From: Anaeramoeba flamelloides
Taxonomy: Eukaryota > Metamonada > Anaeramoebidae
NCBI GenBank assembly: GCA_027625915.1
Contig: JANTQA010000015.1
Span: 7,035,001-7,099,000, forward strand
DNA length: 64,000 nucleotides
Direction of reading: 5' to 3'
The notes under the pieces were generated by a model. It ran no database searches and was not told where the DNA came from. It worked only from the letters and a program-made list of their open reading frames with translations. A program made the position numbers and the translations under genes. Positions 45,773-57,539 of this stretch are shown here, one piece after another (the stretch's first letter is position 1; every line of letters begins with the position of its first letter).

Positions 45773-46384
45773 TTGATTTTTTCCTCATTCAATATCAGGG
45801 GATTAAATAAATTTGACAAAAAAAAACTTTTAGAATCCTTTCTTATTAATAATGATATAGATCTCTGTTTTCTACAAGAAACAAAAACAAAAAATAAGCC
45901 AAATTTGACTTTTTATTCCTCAGTAATTAAGAATAGTTATGGTGAAAAAAAGGCCAAAGGTGGTTTACAAATATTATTTAAAAAAATTTATGAAAAGTTT
46001 ATTTCTGAAATCCAATATCCAGATCAAGATATCCAGATTATTAGTTTCACAGATATTATCTTTATTAATTTATACTTCAGAGAAGACAGAAAAAATGAAT
46101 TTGGTAAAATTATTCAGAAATTAATAGTTCAATATCATAATTTCAAAACAGTTATTCTGGGAGATTTTAATCATACAGAAATGGAAATAATGAAAAATTT
46201 CCAATTAAAAAATTTCAAAATAATTCCAAATACATCAAATAGCAGAACAAATAATATTGACCATATCTTAATCAATTTTAAAAATAATTTTATTTTAAAA
46301 AATTCAAAAACAATACAAAATAGTTTATCAGACCATAAAATGTTAATTAATAATCTTGCCTTAAAAAACAGATTGGAATATTAA
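45773..46384 (+). pseudogene. LINE endonuclease domain (APE type)
   Basis: The frame shows the exonuclease-endonuclease-phosphatase series in order: FSSFNIRGLN, the metal-binding QETK, GGLQILF, FINLYFRE, VILGDFNHTE, NNIDHILI and SDHKMLIN. All the catalytic-motif positions seen in LINE endonucleases (N, E, D-N, D, H) are present. It would nick the genomic target to prime reverse transcription. The ORF stops at 46384, and the downstream linker continues in other frames. Confidence 0.85.
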
Positions 46385-46977
46385 AAAAAAAATATAGAAT
46401 TTCAAATCAGAATACTTATCAAAAATTATTTACTAATTACTTTTCAGAAAAAAATTTTCTTTTAGATATCACTACAATAAAAATTTTCAAAAATAAATTC
46501 ATTCAGTTCAAAGATATAATTTATAAAGAAGAAAAAAAAAGATTACGAAATCGCACCATTAATAAAAAATCTCTTGTCTAACCCAAATTTAATTCATCGA
46601 ATCAAAAAAATAAATAAAGTAGCTTGGAATAAATTTCTTAATGAAATAAATTTAGAATTTAATCAAAAAAAGAACTTTTGGAAAAAAATAAATTTAATCA
46701 GGTCTAAAAAAATGAAAATGATTTTAAACAATAAAAATATGATTGAAGAGTATTTTGGTCATATTAAAAAAAATTCAATTGAACCAAATCAAAAAAATTT
46801 TAGATTATATAAAAAATCTTAAAATAAATAATTTAAAAAGAGTCAAAAATTTATATTTATTTTCCAATGGAAAAAATTAAAAATACTATTAAATATTTAA
46901 AAAAACAAATCAGTGAAAGGATTTCAAAAAAATCGAGAATTTAAAATTTAACATTGATGGAGAAAATTTTATAGATA

Positions 46978-47855
46978 TTGAACCAATTGAGAACAAAAAT
47001 TATAAAAAAATTTCTAATTACAATACAAAATATATTTAATAATTGGTTATTGAACCCTAATGATAAAACTATTGAATATATCAAAAAAAGATCAATTTTG
47101 TTTATTCATAAAAAGGGAAATGAAGGAGTCGCTTTAAACTATCGACCTATTTCAATTAATCAAAGTCTACCAAGATTATTTCTTAAAATGCTATATAAAC
47201 TTATTGAGCCTTGTTGGGAATTTATTCATAAAGCGCAGTTTGGCTTTCGAAAAAAATTTGATACTCGTGTTGCGGTATTAAACTTTTTAAATATTTACAA
47301 TCAGATAAAAACAAATAATGAAAATAAAAATGATAAAACTCATATTATAATGATTGATATAGCAAAATGCTTTGACTCAATCAGTTTTAAAATAATTAGG
47401 AAAACAATAAAAAGTTTATTTTAAATAAAATTATTCAAAAATTTTTAGTAAAATATTATCAAGGAAAAGGACTCGGTATATTCCAAGGGGATCCCTTATC
47501 ACCGATTATATTTGCTCTTATTTCACATTTTCTTTTATTAAAAATAATACCATTAACAAATCATTGTCAAATGTTTGCAGATGATTTAATTTTAATCATA
47601 AAAGGGAATATGAATCAAATAAATGAAAAATTAAATGCTATATATCAAGTAATTGTCCAATTTGGATTAAAACCTAATGAAGACAAAACAGAAATTAAAC
47701 AAGATTTATCAAAAATTAAATATTTGGGAATTTATTTGGAAAAAATTTCAAATTTAGTCTATAACCTAAAAAAGGCAAAAGAAACTTATAATAGTTCTAA
47801 ACAATTATTCAATAATAATTTATTAACAAATAATTTAAAAAATAAGATTATTTAA
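46978..47855 (+). pseudogene. LINE reverse transcriptase domain, in two frames
   Basis: First frame (to 47424): FIHKKGN, NYRPISINQSLPRLF, AQFGFRKKFDTR and IMIDIAKCFDSIS (catalytic Asp motif A). After a frame change, QGDPLSPIIFALISHFLL, then from 47571 MFADDLILII (motif C, two Asp), FGLKPNEDKTE and KYLGIYL. All core RT motifs are retained. Missing continuity near 47424 means the copy cannot make one RT protein. Confidence 0.85.
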
Positions 47856-48021
47856 ATCTTTTATATTAAGTCAATTAACATATGGATTAGAAATATATAA
47901 TTATAAAATAGCAACCCTAAACTATTTAAACTCTTGGATTAATACATGTATTACTGAAATCTGCAAAATAAACAGAAACACACCAATTCTTATTTATAAA
48001 ACAGAATTTAAATTCGAAAAT

Positions 48022-48510
48022 TTGGTAATATCAATCAATAAAAAGAAATTCAAATTCAAAAATAAATTAAAAGAATTATCTCTACCCTATCTGGAAAAAT
48101 TAATAAAATTTAATCATAGAATAAACAATAAAATTAACTGGAAGTCGGAGAGTTTAAACCTTCTTAAAAAGGAAATTTATAATTATAATCATAATGAGTT
48201 GTTGAATTCTACCAGTTGGAAGGTACAAAAATATTTCGCAATAATTAAAAACCAAAAAAATTTATTTATTAATCAAAGATATTTAAGTTATCCATCAAGT
48301 TCAACAATTCTAAAATTCAGAACATTTACCAACTGCTTAAATAGATATTATTATGTAATAAATAAAAATTCAAATAAATTTTGTCCTTTATGTTTAAAAT
48401 ATGAACATAAGGAAATAATAGAAAATATTGATCACTTTTTATGGGTATGTCCTTCCTATGAAAAAGATAGATTAATTTTTTCTGAAAAAGTTAAAAGAAT
48501 TAAATTTTAA
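48022..48510 (+). pseudogene. LINE C-terminal region with zinc knuckle
   Basis: A helical, basic region (NKINWKSESLNLLKKEIY), then the Cys-His motif CPLC, NIDHFLWVCPSY (CX2C, His, Cys), which many LINE proteins have near their C-terminus. The last conserved piece (GNLSKRAL) lies in another frame just before the tail. Confidence 0.75.
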
Positions 48511-48910
48511 TGAAATAATTTTAAATTATGATAGCTTAAAATTATTTTCGTTAATTAATAATCATGAAATCTATGATTTTACGCTTAAATTTCTGAAAGG
48601 GAATTTAAGTAAAAGGGCACTTAGAGTGTAATCTACACTTCCTCCTCAATAAAAAAAAAAAAAAAAAAATATATTTGATTTTTTTAAATGACAAAAAATT
48701 CTCTGAAAAAAAACTTGGAGAAATTTGGGTTTGTTTGCTTTTGGAAAAAGTATTTTCGATTTTCCCTTTATGTTTTTCTCTTCTAAATCATTTATTTTCT
48801 GTTTTTAATACAATAGAATGTCAATAAAAACATCAAATATACTATCAAGTTTCCTGAGTTTTGTAGGTATTCCAGAAAAGTATCATCATGAATGAAAAAA
48901 TCCACAATTG

Positions 48911-48962
48911 TTTTTTTTTTTTTTTATTGTTTAAGGGAGGAGTTTTTAATTCCTCTTGTTTG
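48911..48962 (-). repeat. Orphan LINE-type 3' tail
   Basis: On the minus strand, AAGAGGAATTAAAAACTCCT, then CCCTTAAACAATAAAAAAAA. Close to the 3' end of LINE copy 3 (63562-63607). Only about 50 bp of element is present. Confidence 0.6.
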
Positions 48963-49837
48963 ACCAAATCCCTAATGAAAAAATCAACACTTTTATCAAA
49001 AAAAATGAAAAATTAAGAAATAATTTTTGGGCTTATGTCACTTGTGAGATGAACTAAAAAAATGTTTTATTACAAGACTTAATTTTTCCTGCTGTTCTCA
49101 AGAAATTTTACAATTTAAATGTGTTATTGGATGATAAAAACAATTACCCTTAGATCACGAAAATTATAAGAATGTGAGCTATGTGAGAAATTGTTTTTGA
49201 TTATTGGTTTAGTATTATCTTATTCGAGTTTGGGACAATCTTGATAAACATCAATTTTTAATCCCTCTAAAAAATCATGGTTGCATTATTAATAGTGTAT
49301 GTGTGATTACTCTTCAATTTTTTTTTCCTTACACAATTTTTTTTTCTTTTTGAAACAAAAAGATTATATTCTCCAAATTTTTTTACAAATTAATTCCTTG
49401 TTCACAAGTGTAAATATAATTGTTGTAAAAAAACAATAGTTTTTTTTTATATTTTAGGGATAAATAAGGAGTTACATGTATTTATCCAAATTTCGTAATA
49501 GTGAATGAAACGCCCACTTTCATTTTTAAGTTCAAAGGAATTTTCAATATAAAATCGTTTAGGAAATACCAATACTTTAATTAAGAAATGATTTGTTTGA
49601 AATATAGAAATCATTAGGAATATTATTTTTATTTACATTTTTATTAATTTTCATGATTCATTGGAACATATTTCTACAATCAAAAGCTAAAAAAAGTTCA
49701 TAAACTAGAAATTTACTAATCATAAATATTCTAAAAATTGGAAAAAAAATACTCAACTCTGATTAACTTCCATTTTTTTCACAAATCAAGTAATTCTGAA
49801 ATTTTAATAACAAAATTTTAATTGATCTTATACTTAA

Positions 49838-49863
49838 TATATATATATATATATATATATATA
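49838..49863. repeat. TA microsatellite
   Basis: A TA run just left of family C copy 2. Confidence 0.9.
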
Positions 49864-49876
49864 ATAAAAACCCCAT

Positions 49877-50643
49877 TTCAAAAATTATGACTCACCTGGA
49901 ATAAAAAATTGAAAAAAAAACAATTATAATTTCTAATTTAAATATAATTAATAATTAAATAAGATTAATAATTCACTTTTAAACTATTCTAAATACAGCC
50001 AGTTTCAAATTTAAGGTACAAACTTTCAACTAAATTTAAGGAAAAATTAAATCTCAAATTAAGGTACAATATTTCAAAATTTTATTTATAACAAATTATT
50101 TTACTGAAACCTGAATTTTGTACCTTAATTTGAGATTTTTTTTTGTGCCTTAAATTTCGTCGAAGTTTGTGCCTTAAAAGTGGAACTGACTGCATATAAA
50201 AACCCGATATTTTGATAAATTAAATTAGACAAAACCAAAAACTAAAAGAAAACGAGTCAAAATTTTTGAAATGAGCCTTACAGATTTTTTATTACTGTAC
50301 TTTTACTGAAAAAAAGTTAACAACAAGATTTTTTACGAATAATTAAATTCATTTTAAACTATATTACATAGTCGAAATTTTCCTAGTGATTATAGATCTT
50401 TTTCGAAGAACCTTTTTTTTACCACATGACCTTATGCAAAAAAAAGGTATCAAAAAACAGAAAAAGAAAACTTTTTCAAAAAAAAAGAAAAAGAAAAAGA
50501 AAAATAAAAGATTAACAAAAATTTGTAAAATTAGAAAAAAATATTCTGATCTAAAAATTTTAAAATATTTTTTTGTTAAGAATACTGGGATAAACCCTCA
50601 AAAAAACTTCCAGTAACATTATAAAGTAAGTCAAAATTTTTTA
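49877..50643. mobile_element. Inverted-repeat element, family C copy 2, interrupted by family B
   Basis: It begins TTCAAAAATTATGACTCAC and ends GTAAGTCAAAATTTTTTAA. It is 767 bp against 540 bp for copy 1; nearly all the difference is the family B foldback at 49995-50192. The right-end block (CTTCCAGTAACATTATAAAG) matches copy 1. Confidence 0.7.
49995..50192. mobile_element. ~200-bp foldback element, family B copy 2
   Basis: It starts ACAGCCAGTTTCAAATTTAA and ends in the inverse, AAAGTGGAACTGACTG. Inner arms carry AAGGTACAA and TTGTACCTTAATTTGAGATT. It is nested inside family C copy 2, so family B moved later. Confidence 0.8.
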
Positions 50644-51823
50644 AATCTAGTTTATATATATATAAGCTTAAATTCAAAAAAAGTCGTATATTTAGTATCA
50701 TAAAAAAATTTGTTTAATTGTTTTTTGTTTTTGAATAATAATGTATTTTACTAAAGTGTTTAGAGATAACAACCAATATAGATTAATTAATAAAAACATT
50801 GTTAAATCATTTACTTTTTTTGAAAGAATAATGAAATCATATCTACCATGAAGAGAGAGTGGAAAATATACTACGAAAATGAAACTTCTAAGTCTTGTAA
50901 TAACTTGGTATGAAAAATCTACTTAATTCCCAAAAAAATTACAATAATTTTTTTTAACTTGAAAAAATATAATTTATTCATTCATAAAATAGTTTTATAT
51001 CTTTTTTTCCTTTTTATTGTACAAATAAAATGAGAAAAAAAACCAAACGAATTAAATTAAAATTTCTCCAAAAATTCTTTTTTGAAACTTGGAAAATTCA
51101 ACTGATAAAGTAAAGAAATACTTTTTAATTTGATTATTTTTAATAAATAATTAATAACCCAATCTGAATTCTTCTAGCAAATTGTTAATGTCCCAAAGAT
51201 TGACCTTATCAATAATTTTTTTTATTATTTCTCAAATATTCAAACAAATAATATTAATTTTGATTAATAATTCTAATAAAAAAAAAAAAACTATATTATC
51301 AAATAACTGATTAAAATGATTATAGTTTGTTATTTATACTTCTAATAATCGAAAAAGAATATTGCCTTAATTTTTCACATTTCAAAATTTTTAATAAGTA
51401 TTTGAAAATAAAATAAATGTACAATTTTTTCATATCTTCAAGGATTAAATGTTTGATTTATTTTTTTAGTATTTCTAAAATACGATTAAAGTTTCCAGGT
51501 TATTTTTGTTCATAAAAACTCTCAGAAATTCCTATAAGTGAGATTTCTTCAAAAAAAATAATGTATTACAAATTTTTCTCGTTTGGTTTTCTTGTAGTTA
51601 TCCTAAAAATGGGATCAGATCTTTTGTAGAAAAATTTAATTTAGAAAAATTGATTTTTTTCAAAATAATTACTTCATTTCTCTAAAGTCGATAAATCCTT
51701 TTGTACACCGGGTTTAATTGTATCTTTGTAAAAATAATTACTCTACTACCTTAAGGAAATAAAACAAATAAGAGTTACTCGTACCTTAAGATAAAAAAGT
51801 TAAAAGCTAATTCATTTTTTTTT
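50644..51823. other. Non-coding interval upstream of the ATP6AP2-like gene
   Basis: AT-rich with no supported frame or repeat. Confidence 0.5.
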
Positions 51824-53464
51824 ATGAAACTTCTACCCTTTTATTTTTTTTTCATCGTTTTTTGCAATTATATTTTCTGTGAATCAGGAGATCTAATTCT
51901 AGAAAGTATAAGTGATGAAAACTTAAATGAATGTGAAGCAGGTTTTTCAGTTTTTTTACCAGGCTACAAACATAACCCAAAAGAAATTCAAGCAGAATTG
52001 TTGCATTCTTATTTATGTGAGCTTTTGTCGATTAATTGCAAACAACCAAAACCAGAACCAAAAACAAAAATAAAAAAAAGCCCAATTTTTGATAAGCAAT
52101 CTTTTGAATCGATTAAATATAATATTTTAATAACTTTGAATGGTGTAGGTTATTCGGATTTTGAATTTAATTCAAATTTAACAACTTTAACAAGTTTAAT
52201 TAAAGATAAAAAATTGTTTAATGTTCAATGCAAAAAGGACGAGAGTGCACTTTCTCGATTGGTTTCATTGTTGACTGGTTCTAAAGAAAGCAAACATAAA
52301 ATTAATCATAGATCGAACATCCCAAACTCTCAAGATTCCAAGGGACTAAAATTTGTTTCAAATATCTTTCTTGATACATACCCGGATTCAAATATTGTAT
52401 CTATATCTTCAGATCCAGCGATTGGTCATTTGCTTGTTGGGAATAAAAAAGAAAAGAGAACAATAAAAATGGAAAAAGAAGAAAAAGAAGAAGGAAAAAA
52501 AGAAAAGAAGAGAAGAAACATTTTTTTATATGAACAAGAAACAAAGGAATTTACACACAGCAGCATGAGAAATTTAACTCTTGAATCACAAATTAAATTA
52601 CTTGCGACAGGCGCCTTTGGAAATGTTTTTGAAAGATCCAGCAATGCAATCAAATTGGCCAAAAATCAAGAATTTGTGGAATTACGCCTGAAGGGGTTAG
52701 GTTTCCCATTAGGATTTAATTTAAAAGATCAAGGAGAAAAAAATTTCCTTTTAGAATTAGTTTTATTAAATTCTGCTCTCTCTTCAACAAAAGAAACACC
52801 TCTTCTTCCAAATTCTGGGAAAGAATTATGGGTCTTACATTTTGATTCACTCTCTCAATTGAGTCGAAAAAGCGGATCACTCCAAAAGGCGCTCCGAGTC
52901 TTAAATACAATTTTCCCAACATTAATGAATCAAATGGTTCAGCGCACAAACGGTGAAGTTTCCTTTCAATTCTTTTTAACTGGGAAAGAAGATTTTGATC
53001 AGGACAAAAGAGTTAAAATTGCACAGCTGTGCGAACAACAAATTGGGAAAGCAATAGTAACTGATCTCAAAACAACACAACTACTTTTACCAAAAATCTA
53101 TTTATATCAGAATATGGATTATCGTTTAATTTGGCATGTATGCAAACACTCCGAAGCATTTTTAAAAAAGGAAGGCTACCAAGTAATCTGTAATGGGATC
53201 AAAATAGATAGAAGAGATGTCTTTTTACCACCAATTCTGAGAAAATGGTATCTTCAAGAATTAAATGATAAAAAAAGACATCTCAATGAAAGAATTTCAT
53301 CTTCAATTAAAAAAGATCCAGATTGGAAAAAATATTTGTTCCCATTAGAAATCATTTTTTTTATTATTGTTGTTATTTTGATCCGTGCTATATGTTCACT
53401 AAATCTTCAAAACGGCAATTCGTCATATAATAAAATTATTGAAAATAAAAAGAAAAATGATTAA
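51824..53464 (+). CDS. ATP6AP2: ATP6AP2 (renin receptor)-like type I membrane protein
   Basis: The protein is 546 residues with a signal peptide (about 1-19), a large lumenal domain, one membrane span (about 503-525) and a 20-residue tail. Similarity to ATP6AP2 is clearest in the second half. FLLELVLLNSAL resembles human FLSELQVLHDI. ELWVLHFDSLSQL resembles DLYSLELAGLDEI. QKALRVLNTIFPTLMNQMV lies in the place of ILVDALQKFADDMY, and GEVSFQFFLTG of NAVVELVTV. A tail with NSSYNKIIENK matches GYDSIIYRMTNQ. ATP6AP2 is known as an accessory subunit for V-ATPase assembly. The tail ends KKND, a di-lysine ER-retrieval signal. A Lys/Glu-rich loop (about 210-235) and about 90 residues before the span are extra. 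No transport or catalytic motif is present. Confidence 0.65.
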   Translation: MKLLPFYFFFIVFCNYIFCESGDLILESISDENLNECEAGFSVFLPGYKHNPKEIQAELLHSYLCELLSINCKQPKPEPKTKIKKSPIFDKQSFESIKYNILITLNGVGYSDFEFNSNLTTLTSLIKDKKLFNVQCKKDESALSRLVSLLTGSKESKHKINHRSNIPNSQDSKGLKFVSNIFLDTYPDSNIVSISSDPAIGHLLVGNKKEKRTIKMEKEEKEEGKKEKKRRNIFLYEQETKEFTHSSMRNLTLESQIKLLATGAFGNVFERSSNAIKLAKNQEFVELRLKGLGFPLGFNLKDQGEKNFLLELVLLNSALSSTKETPLLPNSGKELWVLHFDSLSQLSRKSGSLQKALRVLNTIFPTLMNQMVQRTNGEVSFQFFLTGKEDFDQDKRVKIAQLCEQQIGKAIVTDLKTTQLLLPKIYLYQNMDYRLIWHVCKHSEAFLKKEGYQVICNGIKIDRRDVFLPPILRKWYLQELNDKKRHLNERISSSIKKDPDWKKYLFPLEIIFFIIVVILIRAICSLNLQNGNSSYNKIIENKKKND

Positions 53465-55559
53465 AGAAAGTTTTTTTTTACGAATTTTATTAAGACCCTT
53501 TTTGGGGCAAAATTGAATTGTTTTGAAGAAAACAAATTCAACATTATCAATTTACTCATAGAGTTCATTAAAAAGAGAATAATGTTTCAAATGTGAAAAA
53601 AAAAAAAATACCCGACTTTTTTGGGGAATATCTTATTGCAATGAAAAAATGATAATAAATAGGGTTTTTATGGAATAAATTTGCATAAAATGAATTACCA
53701 AATAGAAATTTAGAAATAGATTTTTTTTTTTTTAAATTTTCAAGATCAAGAGCTCTTGATCAGGAAATATTTTTTGCTGAATCTGAATTACCGGACAAAA
53801 ATTAGAGAAAATGAATTATCGAACAGAAATTCCAAAAAAGTTGATTTCTTAAAAATGAAAAAGATCAAAAAATCAAAAAAAGGTAATTTAATTTAAAAAA
53901 TGGAAACAAAAAAAAAAAATAATTGTTTTGACTTTCATTATTTCAATTTCTGTGTATAATCTTAATTATTAATTAGTATGATGATTTATCCAATTTCTAG
54001 TCTTCATTAAGAATTCTTTTTTTATATGGGATAAGATAATATAAATAATGTGTTATTAACTTTAGTGTATGCTAATCTTAAACTATTTTCTTATCTCTTG
54101 AAATTTCATTTATTATTAAAATATATTTCTTCCCATTGGATTATCTGTTTGTGGGTTTTCAGATTCCGGCTATGACTTATAAATGCTTTTCGTTTACGAT
54201 TTTTATTTAGTACTTTAATTGTGTAAAAAAATCAATATCAAAAAATTGTATTTTGGAACAGAAATTATATTATATCTTTTACAGAATAAATCAATTCCTT
54301 AAAATGTATTATGAATAATAAAATACATAACATAAATTATATATAAAAAAATAGATCTCAAAAAATGGATGATTATCTTTTGATTTTTTGAAAAGTATTT
54401 TCTGTTCCTACTTTTATTACTAAAATCAAAATAAGGATCTTTATTTCCAAATATTTTTTTTATTCCATAATCTAAATTAGTAAAAAAGCTGAATAATTAC
54501 TTCATTTCAGAAAATTTTTATATCTATTTTTTACTTATACAAAGGATTATTAGAGTTATGAGTTTGGGGAATATTGGAAAACAATTTAATAATAATTTGA
54601 AATTATTTTTTAGATTCCGTGTTCAAGGAAATTCATTTTTTCATAAATTTTAGATTTTTAAAATAAATATTTATATTGATCAATTCCTTGTAAAAAAAAT
54701 TCAAAATTTATTGGCTATTTTTGGATTTTTATTTATATTTCTCTTTAGATCAAAAGATTTTGAAATTTTTGAAAAAGTCAATGTTGAATCCAAAGAAAAT
54801 TTTATCCCTATAATACCAATTCTAAAACATACCATTTTATAATTCTTATCTGATCACAAACCTTCGTTATATTATGAGTTAAAAAAAACTAGAATGTTAT
54901 TGTGATTCTTATATTTTGGGGTTCGGAATTTATAATTTAAAATTTTAATTTGAAAGTAGAGAGAAGTTTTTGATAATATCAGAATTTAGAAAAAAACATA
55001 ACTGACTTTTAAACTTTTAAATAATTCAATTTTCCATATTTTTAGCTTTTTCAAAATTCGTTTTTTTCAGTTTTTTAGTCCTACTACATGAAATAATTTT
55101 TCAGGTGAAGTATAAATTGTTTTTTGCTTTCATTCTTATTTCAATTTCATTCATATTGAACTAATTTTTATGATTTTCAATAGAACAAAAAATAATTAAA
55201 AAGTGAGAATAATTGAGCATATCAAAAATGGAAACATGACCTATTACTCTTAATAATAGATCAGTATCATATTAGATGGATTTGGTGAAGTTGAAAAACT
55301 TATGGTGGTTTTATTTATGATAAATGAGAATGCTTAGATATAATCTTTTTGAAGAAAGATCAAAATATTATTATATTGTATTAGAAATTCCAAATAATCA
55401 ATTTAATTTAATCTTATAAGTAATTGTGAATGTATCGAAAAAATCAGTTACCAAATTTTTCATTGACAATTGAGAATTTTACCAAAATTATATTATATAC
55501 AATTAACTGTAAGATATAAAATCAGAAAAGTTGTATTAGAAACAATTATGCAAATCTTG
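53465..55559. other. Non-coding interval after the ATP6AP2-like gene
   Basis: AT-rich throughout, with no supported frame; nothing else noticed. Confidence 0.5.
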
Positions 55560-56120
55560 TTTGTAATTTTTATTATAAACTCTTTTTCAGTCAAAGTGGA
55601 TGGTTTTTATTAAAGAAATAGAACACATTTTATGAGTTTAATTCATTATTCTTTTCAGTATAAAATTTCAATTTTTTTATCAGGATTATTTTTTTTTATT
55701 TAGTAATTTTTTTTTGTTTTTTGTTTATTTGATTTTTTTTTTTTTTTCTTTCTTTTCTCTCTTTTTTTTTTTAAAAAGTAAATTTGAAAAAAAATTGTTT
55801 TAAAACTACAAATAAATATTAAGAAAAGTTAAGCTTTGTATGTTCTTTTAAAATTCATAAACTTTACAATATTAGAAAATATTATTGTAAAAAAATGTAA
55901 TTTTCCAAAGAAATTAAGAAATTATATGAGACGATACAATGGGAACTACACAACAGTTTTTTTCATTTTTTTTTTTTTTTTTTTTGAAATTTATGGTTTG
56001 TACATGTATTTAGTTTATTAATATCAACTCTAATATGTATTTTATTTTTTTTCTAATTACTAAACTATCTTATTTTGATTAATTCTTTAAATCAAAGTGA
56101 ATTTTTCATTTTTATCTTGG
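55560..56120 (+). repeat. Dispersed repeat K, copy 2
   Basis: Collinear, diverged match to 27660-28200 (see that copy for blocks). Confidence 0.5.
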
Positions 56121-56277
56121 TCACTATTTGTAAAATAGAGTTTAAATTAAATATCTCTCTCGTAAATTAATATATTTTTTTACTTGGGAAACTTCATTTT
56201 ACTCATTGTGGTCCAGATAAAAATGAAAATTTTACTTTTTTTATAATAATCAACCAAACTAATATTGTTTATAAATA

Positions 56278-56474
56278 CAGTCAGTTTCACTTTTAAGGCG
56301 CAAACTTTCAACGAAATTTAAGGCACAAAAAAAATCTCAAATTAAAGCACAAAATTCAAATTCTTGGAAAATAATTTGTAAAAAAAAAAATTCCAAATTT
56401 TGTGGCTTCTTCTGAGATTTTTTTGTGCCTTAAATTTGGTTGAAAGTTTATGTCTTAAAAGTGAAACTGATAGT
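56278..56474. mobile_element. ~197-bp foldback element, family B copy 3
   Basis: It starts CAGTCAGTTTCACTTTTAAG and ends with the inverse CTTAAAAGTGAAACTGATAG. The inner arms AAATTTAAGGCACAAAAAAA and TTTTTTTGTGCCTTAAATTT are the best preserved of the three copies. Confidence 0.8.
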
Positions 56475-56907
56475 AAGAAAAATAATAAAATAAAGATTAG
56501 GGTTGATATTCATAAAATAAATACGAGTACAAACCATAAATTTTCAAAAAAAAATAAAATATAAAAAAAATTTTGGGATAATTTGATTGGAAAAGTCTCG
56601 TATATAATTTCTAAATTTCTTTGGAAAATTGGAATTGATTTTAATAAGATTTTTTACTTGTAAATGTATGAATTTTGAAAGAAATTACCAAACCCAAATT
56701 TTCTTATTGTTAATTTGGAGTTTTTAAACATTTTTTTTTTCAAATTTACTTTTTAAAAAAAAAGAAAAATATAAAATAAAAAGCAAAAATTGATGAAATG
56801 AGAAAAAATGATAAGATTTAGAAATTGAGAATATATCAGATGAAAAATTGACCAGATCTAAAAATTCTTATCATTTTGAGAAGAATACTAGATAAAAGTC
56901 GTAATAA

Positions 56908-57490
56908 GCTATTTCCAAAAAGGTGGGTAATTTTATTTTAAAATATATCTTTTAAACTAAATCTTCAAAAAAGTATTTAAGCATCCAAAATCATTAACTA
57001 CTATTTATCGATTCTTGGTAATAATTCAATTAGTTTCTTAGTATTGTATTACATAAATAAAAGATATCAAATTTTCTAATCTCGATTTTATCTCAAAAAT
57101 TTTTAGGTGGTAAAATTGGTGGTGTTTATTTTCTTTTTGATTGAAAAAAATCGTTTTCATAACTTGTTTAATCACAACAAATTTTCAAATAGAATTGAAA
57201 ACATGTAACTGTATTTGATTGTATTAAAATTCATTTGTACCCTTTCCATATTTCAAGTTTTTTATTGAAATTGGTTGTACATTGTTTTTACCAAAAAAAG
57301 TGCTATTTTTTTTTCATTTTTTGAAAATATCTCATCCAATTTATAATAAAATAAATATCTAGGTCGTTGATTCTATTGGTATTAATATTAAACTTAATTT
57401 GATATCATCAATTAATGAATACTACCACTAACAAAGATTTTTTTTTTATGAAAGGTAAAAAAAAATGTACCACTTTTTTGGAAATACCTT
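56908..57490. mobile_element. 583-bp inverted-repeat element, family D
   Basis: The left end GCTATTTCCAAAAAGGTGGG mirrors the right end GTACCACTTTTTTGGAAATA. No transposase inside. The left end resembles that of the Tc1/mariner-like remnant at 22953, so it may be a deletion derivative of that type. The sequence just left of it (about 56860-56905) resembles the right end of family C. Confidence 0.6.
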
Positions 57491-57539
57491 ATATGTAATT
57501 TAATTCAATAAAAACCAAGCTCCTTTAACTGAAAAAGAG

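Larger units (their letters stand above)
44900..48675 (+). mobile_element. LINE retrotransposon (APE endonuclease + reverse transcriptase), frame-broken
   Basis: This is the best-preserved LINE in the window. In order: possible ORF1 region, apurinic-type endonuclease, reverse transcriptase, C-terminal CCHC-type zinc knuckle, a short 3' UTR with inverted repeat AGTGTAATCTACACT, and an oligo(A) tail (48649-48669). Motif order and the FADD box fit the L1-like superfamily. Several frameshifts and stops separate the ORFs, so it is not competent as it stands, but sequence quality suggests a moderately young copy. The 5' boundary is a guess and no target-site duplication was found. Confidence 0.85.
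48676..49876. other. Non-coding interval after the LINE
   Basis: AT-rich. It contains a minus-strand LINE-type tail (48911-48962) and a TA run near the right end. Confidence 0.5.
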
